Source of the DNA: Parapristionchus giblindavisi
Taxonomy: Eukaryota > Nematoda > Chromadorea > Rhabditida > Diplogasteridae
Assembly (NCBI GenBank): GCA_943737045.1
Contig: CALSFV010000220.1
Location: 186,001 to 250,000 of the forward strand
DNA: 64,000 bases
Direction of reading: 5' to 3'
Part shown: in pieces, positions 41,201-53,200 of the stretch
Layout: each line of letters opens with the position of its first letter
Numbering within the stretch: the stretch's first letter is position 1
Notes under the pieces: model-generated
What the model was told of the DNA's origin: nothing
Seen by the model: only the letters and a program-made list of their open reading frames with translations
Database searches by the model: none
Translations under genes and position numbers: made by a program

Positions 41201-44200
41201 GAGGAGACACCCCCTTCCTTTCTATGCGGCTCGCCTCACCTGCCTCTCTGCTCTCTCACACCACCACACTCTCTCGCCTCTTGCCTCCATTTCAACTGCA
41301 ATATGACTACACTGAAAGTTGATTTCCTCGAAAGTCGCGGGCACAAATTGGCTGAAATTTTTTCCATGTGATACTGAATCCAGTCCGGTCCGATCTGTGT
41401 AGGTTGCATTACACACTTTTGCCGTTGAGAGAAATTCCACTTATAAAAATTATGAAAATTTTGGGTAAAAAATGAATTGGACAGGTGTGATCGCCATGAA
41501 ATTCTGCACCTTGGTGCATAGTTTTGTAATTTTAGCACCATCGGGTGAAGAGAAACTACTTTTCAAGTAGAAAAACGAGATTTCAACGCGACGTCGTCTG
41601 GCCTCAACGGTGGCTCTAGGTTCAACATGAACATGTCCATCGTCATCAGCACCCTCGAGAACCCCGATTCCCAAATTTTGATTTTTTTACTGTGCCGGAC
41701 CCCCACTGGATATGGTCGATTCTTTCGCAAGCGCACTCATATTACTTTTCTTGTATTGTAAGTATAATTTCTAAAGACTAGTGAAGAAAAATTGAACTGA
41801 CATGTCGTGGCATGGGCACAGGGGCTGGAATGGGTTCAGGAATGTCCATCTCCTCTGCTACTCTGAATGAAGAAAAGAATGAATCAGCAGTATGGTTCCA
41901 CATTTTGATTAATCATTAATCCTCTGTGTAATCAACGACGCGTCTAAGGACTTTTTAACATCCGTTTGAACAAAAATGAGAAACATGGCAATGACAAGAA
42001 TGGAATGTGAACAGCAGTCAAAAAATAAGGAACAACATACGTGAGCCGAGAGGGAGGCGGGTAGACCCCATAGCTGGCCACGCCCGTCTCACCGTACATG
42101 AGACTTCCTGACTGCAAGTAACATTATTTAAATTGCAACAATGCAATATTTAAATAAACTAAAACAGAAGTGGATGCTTAACCAAGAATTCGAATCTTAA
42201 GGAATGTAATGCAAAAGCGATAATCAACACAATCAATGAGGTAATCCAAGCTTTAAATAATGAGTCAACTGCTGCAAAAAAATCAGTTAACATGTCAATT
42301 CAACGGTAAGTATTCCAATGTGTTAAAGATATATGCAGCCAAAGACTGAATCAATAAATGTGTGTAGTGATAAGCGAGAAGAGAAGTGATGGAGTGAAGA
42401 ATGATATAAAGGGAGTGACTACGAGCCTTTGCTACATGTGAAAAGCAAACGATAGAAGGAAACGAAAGATAAGCCAGATAAGCGGGATCAGTAATATGCC
42501 AGTGATAGAGTCGAAGAAGACCTCATTTAGAAGGGAGGGAATGTGATATTACGATGATATAGCTTCCAAATATGAACAGCTAGAGTGATAAAAATACGGA
42601 GAGAAAAAGACACAGAAATGGTAACATTCCATCGTTATCACTCTAGCCTGGGCCCTCTCTTGCTTGTGTTTGTCGCCTTGTAAAATGTTAAAGGTCGATA
42701 ATCTTACATCGGGAGGTCTTTGTGAAGATGGATGGCTGTAATAGAGTTTATTAGTTATATATATATATAATTCGCGCTACTAGAAGTTTTTTAAGTATTT
42801 TCAACGTTTGAAGGATTGTGTCATAATCATGCAGAAAAGCAAAAACTTACAATGATGACGATTTGTAGATCGGTGGCATATCGTACAATTGTTGCTGCAA
42901 GAAAATCAGCTTAGTACTGTCCAAAATTCTGTTATTTTTTGATATTATATCCGATATTGCATCATAAACAAGGTATCATGATTCAAGGATAAAATGTTCC
43001 AGGAAGGAAAAAAATATAGTGTACAGTAGTGTTAATCATAGCTATAAATAAGTCCAACCCTATCCCCATATATTGCAGGTTCGAAAGAAGACGGATGATG
43101 CACAGATGGATATTCAATATCTTGTTGACTCGAATATTGAATTGGTATCTGCAATCAAATTTAATTATAATTGCTCCTTATCTGTGATGGTAAAATATTA
43201 ATGTCATCGTATTGCTAAATGTTATGAATTTAAAAAAAAATAATATTACAACTGAAAATTGTTTTCTTCTCAATTCATCAGTGTGTCTTCTGATCTCCTC
43301 CTTCGTCGGAGACTTTCGCCTAACGAGTGATCCAACCATTCGATTGAGTTTTATTCGAGAATTTGCCATCTGTAATTGGGATTAATGAATGACCAATGGT
43401 TATTCTGCAAAAACACAAAAAAAACGAATTTCATATATATTTTTAAGCGATCCAGATTATTAGGTTGAAAGTATAATGAAAAACATTATTGAATATTAAA
43501 ACTAACAGGTGGCAATGAATAGTAACTTCCGGGATTCATCGATGGGTGGTCTATTGGAGGCTCGTAGTAGATCTGTTGTTGAGTGGGCTCAGGTGCCACC
43601 TTAAAATGATACTATGATTTGTGTACCGATGGAAGCTTGCGGACAAAGCTGAAGACGTGTGAAATGAACAAAAATATCAGATAACCATTTATTTTGACTC
43701 TCGAAATACGTAAATAAGACCTTCTTCTTTCCTCCTTTGATACTATCCGCAAGTCTCTGCGAAGAGATCGAGTCCATGCCGCCTATATCAGCAGGAAGAA
43801 CCTGAATGAACGCCATCAGAATTACTTTTGCTACCGAGTAGATAAATTAACGAACCTGTTGGAATACTTCATCGAGGAATCTATCAACATCAGAATTCTT
43901 CGATGGCACTGGCATTCTTCTGATACGAGAGGCGACGCTCATTACTGGAGTTTCGACTCCAGAGGGCTGGGGTCGTATCTTAAAGAAATAGCGATTAAGA
44001 AAAACTGAAACTAATGAACTTATCCCTTGTGGATTCTCACTTGTTGTCAAACAATGAAAAAGAAACAAGAAAAATAAAATAATTAGTATAAATGATTATG
44101 AATACCAGTGCAGCTCTTATTCTTTCATCAGCTTCTGTTCCGAATAATAGTGAAGAAGTCGACAGTTGAGGGGCTAGAGAGACATCTATAAGCTAGCATT

Positions 44201-47200
44201 GTAATACGGCGAATTAAAAAATGTTCTTTCTGATTTTAAGATTTAGTTAATAAAGAAAATAAAATGTACTAACGTTGCTGCTGTTGCAACTGAGGTTGCT
44301 GCACGAACTGTGGCATCATCTGTCCCATCGATGGATTCAATATCGGCTGATACAACTGTTGGGCAGGTACAGTACCCGGCATATAGCTATGGGCGAATTG
44401 GCCAGGTGCCAGAGTGGCTCCTGGAGGCAGCCCATTGGTAGCTTGAGAATAGATGGAAGGCATCATTGGCTGAGAGACGACCACGGGAACGTATTGGATG
44501 TATTGCTGAAAAAATATTTAAAAACTAAAAACTCGAACATGGTTTCTTACAACGCTCACATTTTGCCTAGTAAAAATGTTAATAATCATTGATATGGAAT
44601 TTCTTTCGATATTACCAATGGTACAATATGGTCCAGTCACTTACTACTTGTTGGGGAGGCATCTGACTCGACATTGCTGCATATGCCGCTTGCTGACTAT
44701 GATACCTTAAGGGATGGTTGACGAAACATTTTTAATTTCAATTTGACTATTAGCAAACTATTATCAAGCTTATACCACCACATCTTAATTTTTTAAATGA
44801 AAACAAAAATTCACCTGTCCAAAGTCGCCTGTCCTATCGGAATGGTTGCGACTGGTGGCGGAGGCGGAGAGAGAGTGTACAGATGATTCTCGGACACTTC
44901 GTATTGATGAGCGGATGTCATGTACTGTTGTTGGGCGTAATTCTCTTCAGCCATATCTAAAAATTGGACATCTGGGCAGAACACTAAGAAATAATTTTAT
45001 ACATTTATATTTTTCGAATAAGGATTTTCGGCTCTGTTCTACTTTACGGGCCCCATGAAAGTTTAAGGGCCCAACTAAAGTTTACCGGTCCCAAGAAAGT
45101 TTACCGGTCCCAAGAAAGTTTACCGGTCCCATGAAAGTTTACCGGTCCCAAGAAAGTTTACCGGTCCCAAGAAAGTTTACCGGTCCCAAGAATGTTTACC
45201 GGTCCCATAAAAGCTCTATTTATGCAAACTATTTATGTTTTTTTCACAGATCTGTTAAGGCTAAACCGAACAAGAAAGAAAAGCACGGCTAATAAGTTTC
45301 ATGTGAAACATATTCGATAAAATCGTCTATCACGGATCTCCTGTAAAATGTAGAATGGGACCCCCTTTCCGACAGGTTAAAATTTTATCTCACCGATTTG
45401 GGTTAAACATTTTTTGATTGATCATAATTTAATTAAATTTTTAAAAAATCGGTGAGATAAAATTTTAAACTGTCGGAAAAGGGGTCTCATTCTCCTACAT
45501 TTAATGGCTCGTTAAAAAATAGTGGAAAACCGAAATCGGCGACTTTCCACCCGTTAAAAAAGTACCCGGAAAGTCGAAAATGGAAACACGAAATTTGAAT
45601 TCGCGCGCGCGCAAGGAGGTGCGGGAATTCAAATTCCGTACTTTCCGTCATCGATTTTTAGCAGATTAAATGTCAATTCAACTTCCTACTTGCTAAAAAA
45701 TGCAATCCTCAAAAATTCGCTGTCGGAAAGTCGGAATTTGAATTCCCGCACCTCCTTGCGCGCGCGCGAATTCAAATTTCGTGTTTCCATTTTCGACTTT
45801 CCGGGAACATTTTTAACGGGTGGAAAGTCGCCGATTTCGGTTTTCCACTATTTTTTAACGAGCCATAAGATCCGTGATAGACGATTTTATCGAACATGTT
45901 TCACATTTAATGTGAAGTACAGTATATCAAAGCATGCAAACGTACTCTAGTAATATTATATGAATATGTTTCACATGATAATTATTGGTCGTGCATTTCT
46001 TTTTTGCTCAGTTTAGTCTTGGTAGCTCGTTGAAAAAAACATAAATAGACATCAATACAATTTAGTTTACTATTAATTTTTTCCTAAACCACGTTTTAGT
46101 GCTTTGTATATAGGATTAGTGAATTGCTCACAGCAGTCTCGCAGCAATGTGATATTCAGAAATTACGGAAATGAAAGATAAAGAAGCGAGAGTGTGCGAG
46201 GGGACCGGTAAACATTCATGGAGCCCATAAACTTTCTTGGGACCCGTGAGCTTTTATGGGACCGGTAGACTTTCTTGGGCCGGTAAACTTTATTGGGACC
46301 GGTAAACTTTATTGGCACCGGAAAACTTTCTTGGGACCGGTAAACTACCATGGGATCCGTAAACTTTCTTGGGACCCGTAAACGTCTATGGGACCCGTAA
46401 AGTAGAACAGAGCCGGATTTTCAAGCTCTTAAGCATAAGATCAACTTTTTTCCCTTCTTTCTTCCAGGTATCTAAAATCATTTATAACACGCAAATAACA
46501 TCAAAATTATGGACTCACATCTGCGCGCAGCAAAGTTCTTGTCCGGAATCGTATAACAATAGTCACTCTCAGGATTCCTCGGGTCAGCAACAACTTCGTT
46601 AGAGATAGGCTTCTGATCCCTTTGATCACTATCAGATGAACGACGACCATCGGAAGACGAATCGGACTTTAGGCTTATGGAGACCTTAAGATCATAGATA
46701 CGTGACAAATATGGAATGCCATATTGCAAATGAATATAATAAATACTGTTCATGACATAAATCGAATTTGTCGGTTATTGCATAATACTGAATATTCTGA
46801 ATTCAATAAAAATTTTCGGCACACCTCTTCTTCTTCACTTCGCACTACTACATATTCATTATCACTTGATTGACGATCACCACTAGATGGACGAGGAGGA
46901 TCATTGATTGTTATTGTAGCGATACAAGGCTCGGCAACGGGGTCCTGAATCAATTAAATCAAAGGAAGTCACTGAAGCGTGACAGATAGTACGGAAGCGC
47001 ATTGGTTCAGAATTAATTGTAGTACTAACCTTGAACGAATTCTGTCTGCTCAATGTCTGTATTCTCTTCTCCCTGTCTTCCACTGGACTGAATACTTTTC
47101 TCGGTAGCTCATTCATTACTGGTTTACCAGCTGTAGAAGGTAGTGAGCGAACATTGGGGAAATGGAAGAACGCATCCACCTTAATGATTTCATGCTATGT

Positions 47201-50200
47201 TCTATAAATATTTCGTCCGATAATGCCCCCTCCTTTTCCCTTTTTTTATTAAACAGTGCAAACCTCTTCATCCATAACTCTCGTTTTCTGTCGACTCTCG
47301 ATAGCGGCGATTGCATCATGCACGAATTGTCCTTGAGTAGGACAGAATATGTCTGTATCAGTCTCGACGACCACAGACCAGCCTTCAGGATCGCCCATGC
47401 CACTACAAATGTATGATATCATAAATATTACACGTATACGGAAGATGCAGGGATGAACGGATCATATGAAATGTTTCAAGTAGGCTCAAATTCCATTGAT
47501 GGTATAAATTTGTAGAGGTACATGTTGAGTACATGTCTCCGCTGTCATTAATCAGTTTGACCAACCGTTCTCTCAATACCCTCAATGCGAGTTCTTCAGC
47601 AGTTACCCATGGATGGGCTTCAACGGGGTATTCATCTTGATCGGGAAGATGAACATTGACGACTGGACAAGCAGAAGCTACCATAGAAGCGTGTTCAAGT
47701 CGATCCGACGCGAATACTCTGTGGATAATAAATATTGATTTATTGACCGTATAATTAAATGTATACAGTGATTTCATAAAACGCCAAGCTAAAATGATGA
47801 AAACATGAACACACTAAAATGTTACGGTTAAATAAAATTATAATACTACAATACCTGCAAGCCTGAGCATCGAGTGAGCGAATCTTACGAACCAACCCTT
47901 CCATCAATTGTGTACGAAGAGGGGGAGATTGCATGACGAAATAGCTAAATAATAATGAATAATGGAATATAATCCTTGTTGGTAAATCTTTGTGGATGAA
48001 TGTGTACACTTTTCGTGTACCTTTGAGTTACACAATAAGCCAAGTAATAAATTAAATTAAGTTCGATACTGTAGTAGTAGAGGAAGAACGACGATGCTAG
48101 GTGGGAATGAGTAGACAGCCATTAGAAGAAGAGTCCATGAGCGATCAGAACATGTCTGAATCAAGAAAAGTCAGATTTGAACATCGAAAAGATACATCAC
48201 ATTGTAAATAGAAAATATTTTTAAACAAATCTAAATGAGTACCTTATTGTCGTTCTGGTAGGTCTGATTGCACAGTTGCACGAAGAGTTCGTCTCTCATA
48301 GGGACATTATCGATTGCCTGGAATCAAGGAAATTGACATTTTTTTATCATACATCAGTGCTACTTTAGTGCCCACGTATGACACTAGGCCAATCATAAAT
48401 TAATCGATGTTGTTTATACTTACCAATTGGACGATTTTCCTAGCGAGATCGAAACGATCACTTTTCGACATCACAGCATCATTCGTGTACTTCAGAACGA
48501 GCTTGAACATCTCTAAAGCCATCGCAAACTCCATTTCGGAATCCTGAATATTAGGAGAAGTTAAAAAATCCTTGTCTGTAACTATTTTATTGTAAGTACT
48601 ATCAACGAAACGATTACTGCAATCTTTTGGTAACTTCAAAGATCGATATAAGGGCATTACACAAATGACACAGAACCTTTGGTAAGAAAGGAGTCTGAAT
48701 AGGCTCACGACGAACTTCGAGAATGTGTCCCTGTAAGTAAAACATTTGGTGGACACACAATACTCGGGGAATATTATAAAAGATTTATGAATTTCTATTA
48801 CCTTGAAGTGTTTCTCCGCAAATATTTCAATAGGCACAGCCTCAATCGTTGGTCTCTGCATGTCAGCCGGGATGGTTAGATAATAGTGCACCTTCTTCGT
48901 CTATAAGATGAAGAAATTAAGACTTTTGTGATTAGGAATTAGTTCCGTACCTCCAATTCTTCATCCATTCTAACATGATGATCATCTTCAGCGAGATATC
49001 GAGTGGGCCCAAGAACGGATTTAGTAACCTGCACATTTTGCTAATAGTATATTAAAATATTTCTATTTTCCTATTGCTCGAATACCTTCCAAGAAGCTTT
49101 CAGAGTGTTACATCTTCAAACAAACAAAGCTGACCTCTTTCTTCTTTCCTTGAGCATCATCAGCATTGACTCTACGATAGGTTCTCAATGTATCCGTGGA
49201 TCGAGTTTCGTTCTCTAGCGTCTTGAAGACGTCTTCTTTCTTACGAAGAAGATTTCGACGAGCGATCCAGCCTCTACAATTAAATTATGAGCAAGAAACT
49301 TGAATCATACATATTCTTTGCCTTTGACTGATCATTACCTGCATGCCGCTTGAATTTTAATTGCGGCCGCCCTTTTCCTCAGGAACTTTCGACGAAGAAC
49401 AATAGCCTACAATAACCGATTAGAAATATAAATAATCATCATCAATATTTCTATCGAAACACATTCTAGATAAATGTGTTAAAAGGAAAAAAATGAAATG
49501 AATCTGAACACATACCTTCATAGTTTTTTGAACGATCACAGCAGACATTGCAATGACATTTTTCCTTTGTTTATTGAGTCGAACGGCGAGTCTCTCTCGG
49601 AGGAATACGTGGTGAGTACCTGAAGATATTTTATTTATAATATATTCTTAAAGTCACAAATGTGCCGAAATAAAAATGACCATTGAACCATTTTTTAGCA
49701 AAAAAGTGTTTTGTTAATTCTGAAAAATAGCTAAACTTGATTGGAAAAATAACTATAAATATAATATCGACTCATAAAGCACCAAATATCATGTCATTAT
49801 TAATCTAACCAATCTGGAAGTCATTCTGGTACAGTGATCCTTGTCCATCAAGTATATCAGTGAGAATCTCGCTCTGTTTCTGGCATGATGTGATCACGCA
49901 GGGAAGAAGACAACGATATCTATAAATATTTTACATTATTTATTTATATACAGTATTTTTGTTGTTGAAATGATTAGAAAAAATCTTTCAGACTTACTCA
50001 TCGATTAAAATATGATTTGTCTATATATAATTGACAATAATTCATCCCATTCCTCTAACTATTATAGCTTAATTATCTTACTTGGATACAAAATTCTCGA
50101 ACGGGATCTTGATGGGGTATCCGCTGGTACGGAATTTCAATGTTTCAGGAATGGAGTAGGAACGGAGCTGACGGGTCACAGTGTGCTCATCGAACTTCCC

Positions 50201-53200
50201 AGATGTTTTGTCACTATTCGAACGGATACAACGCACAAAGTGACAATGCGACCTGCAATTCAAACTTAAAATGAAAATAGTATGAAAATATGTGCAGCAG
50301 TGGAGTTCAAAATAGATAAATGAGACGATGAGCAATCTTCCGCACCCTTTAAGTCTCTCGATAAGTGCTTGTGATGATTTGATCATGTTTGCTGATGACA
50401 TTTGAGAGAACTCTTCCTTGCTACGAGACATGAATAGAGCACGAAATACTGTAGTCACGAACTGAAATGTGCGGTCATGAAATAACAACACGATCAATAA
50501 TGGAACGCACTATGAACACTGTACGAAATAAAATATTGTGCATATAATACAAAATATAATCGTAAAATAACAATTATACATCACGGTTATCGATAAGTCA
50601 ATAGTCTAACAAATCTATAATTATTAACAAACCACATTGGAGCTTTCACATAGAAGTTCCAGGAATCCTCGACTGACTGATCGGCGATTTCCCGAAAGGA
50701 AATTATTGACAGCGTACCATGTAACACCATGAAAATGTTGAATTGAGAACTCCGGTTTGTCCTGAAGAAGTGATATTGGCTCAGTGTTCGAATGAAATAT
50801 GTTTAACTTGAAATAATATTAATATGAAATATTAATATAATTATCAAAATTTTAATAGGGATCACCTTGTTTCTGGCCTTGCCAAATATTCCGTTCTCGA
50901 GATGATTCAAATTACAACGTTGCAAGTACGAATCATCGGATGCCTAAGATTTAAATTGATTTACTGGGGAGGAAACATTCAAAACTTTGCCGATGAAATC
51001 AGAGAATAAAGAGCAAATAATTAATCCTGCTATTGTTCCACATATTCATTGAATGCGATAATGTTGTGAAATATGCTAAAATAGTTATGAATACCTTTGG
51101 GAACTTGCATTCATCATCGAGCAGAGGTAGGACTCCATATGGTCTCTTGCTCAGAATCTCAATCGTACGCGCATTGTTTGGTATCTTCTGGTCCTGAATG
51201 ACCCCATTTTTATATAATAAATCAACCGACATAGACTTACCTCAATGGCGCATTTTATGTGCTCTTTGGTATAAGTCTCAGTTTCCTTCTGGAATATTTC
51301 CGATAGGATGAATTGTTCCACATATTCATTAGCCGTGTTGACCAGGAGTTGCTCCAGACCATTGTTCTGATTGTATCTCTGCAAGGAAATTGATCTTTGG
51401 TCTTTACCAAACTAATTCCATCACACCTCCACTCCGTACATATCAACAACATTGATAGTCGCTGTGCAGTTTGTACATTTGAAGAAGAAAGTGATACGAG
51501 ATATCATCCAATTGAAGAGTTCCTCATAGAGAATCGAAGCGAAACTGTCTCTGAAATTAAAATTTAAGAATTTAAATTTAGATTGTTGTTTTCATCGTAC
51601 CTGGTATCTAATGCCTTATCCATGGAGTACGAATGAATTGAAGTTCCTTGCTCAGATACCTTTAATTTAAATATTAATCCAATCTTAAACGTATCTTATG
51701 AGATTTGCAAAGGTCGTGAGATAATACTTAAACTGACCACTTTCTTCTCAACGAACAAAGGAATGAATGCACTGTGGTTAATTCCGAGAAGACTCGCAAT
51801 CCATTTGGCCTCAGTGTCGTTGGCAACTTCGATTGCATCACTACCTGGTGTTGTACTCTGAAAATTGTATTTGTCTAATTTTAAATTTCGAAAATATGGA
51901 GAAATGGAACCTTCTTCTTAGCAAAATAGAGGTTGCCGGTGTGAAGGACCGCTGCGAGAATAGTGAATATGAATTGCTTCTGATCTTGCGTGAATCCAAG
52001 AGTCTCAAGAGCAGAGTTGAGCTTGTCGAAGTTCTTAGAGTCTCTCTCATGATCGATCGTATCCTAAAATAAAAACATTATTGAACACATCGAAGAACAT
52101 ATCCCACTTACTTTGGCTAGATAGAAGAATTTATGGTCCGGTTTGATACGCAATTGAGATCGTTCTGTCTCTGGAAGACCAGCGAAAAGTTCATGAAGGA
52201 CATTGAAATTCCTCTCTCCACTCGTTCTACCGGCAAGACGAGACAGATCCAACGGAAGAGCAGACTTGATGGTGAGACCTTCCAGAGATGAGCTGAAAAA
52301 GAAGCGTCATCAGATGAATCACGTGACAAAATAATTTGAAGGAAGAGTTTTCGAAAGATGAATCTTTTTGTTTAGTTCAAACAATATCACATTTAGGTGA
52401 CGATACTTATATATAGTGTTCGCTTGTTTGCTAATCAGTGTCTCAGAAAAAAAACTATTAAAAAATTTCAAAACATCAAAAATACCTTCTATACATCAAT
52501 TCAACAATGTATCCAAACCGAGTTGAGTTATCATTCTTCATGGTTTTTGCACCCGCAAAGCTTGTAAGAACAATTTGAAGTGCATCGATCTTAAAAATCA
52601 TTTCTTAATATTTTTTGCAAGATTCCTTCTTATACGTTTTCTGCTAATATGATAAGTGATGACATTTACGATTTGGCTCATACTAATTGATATGATAAAG
52701 TAGTCGAGATCCCCCTTACCACACTCGGAGAGATCTTGTTTCTTGTCGAAGTTGAGATAGCTGTGAGATAACGAAGAGCAGCGAATGAATTGTGCGTCTT
52801 GCCCGATCCGGACTCACCACTAAAACATTGCTTGTTTTGCATTTGAATATTCAAATGTAGAAAAACATACGAGAATATGATATTCTGTGAAGTCGAACTC
52901 TCCCTAAGACCAAGATAAGCCTGTTCAGCCGTAGTGAAAATGTGTCTATAAAAAGATATTCAGTATTGTCTTGCCAAGAAAAAAAACAATCTGACATAAT
53001 GCCACAAAAATAAGATAAATATATTAATTAGTTCGTCTGATCGTGATCATCAGGAATGAAATTACTTACACTTCATTCGTGTTTTCCGTCTTGTACATCT
53101 CTACTACACGAGAATCATAGATAGGTAACTTCTCATTGGGATTAAGAGATATGAGAAGATCGCCCAGTTTCGTCTGAAAAAATATTGATTGAATTTGCAT

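Larger units (their letters stand above)
39218..47179 (-). other. myosin low-complexity linker, exons 31-52
   Basis: Exons: 47030-47179, 46825-46944, 46519-46684, 44815-44956, 44648-44705, 44274-44505, 44106-44185, 43856-43978, 43721-43801, 43507-43599, 43253-43369, 43059-43148, 42851-42894, 42708-42735, 42041-42111, 41802-41862, 40526-40561, 40078-40200, 39879-39983, 39689-39817, 39450-39543 and 39218-39353. About 700 residues are rich in Ser/Asp, then Gln/Pro/Tyr/Met, then Pro/Lys/Arg. Frame is kept throughout, down to the 28-nt exon 42708-42735. Two foldback elements occupy the two largest introns. Some exons may be alternatively spliced. Confidence 0.75.

Noticed and set aside
40997..41541. 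Matching ORFs on both strands that look like a conserved protein family
   Set aside because: They are mirror images produced by the foldback element's inverted arms; the same peptide appears on both strands because the DNA is palindromic.
42580..42646. 11-bp inverted repeat (ctagagtgata/tatcactctag) with a 45-bp spacer
   Set aside because: Too short and isolated to distinguish from chance or to call an element; no flanking duplication seen.
45067..45212. Regular 20-bp direct repeats resembling a CRISPR-like array
   Set aside because: The units are contiguous with no unique spacers, lie in the subterminal part of a transposon, and the genome is eukaryotic.
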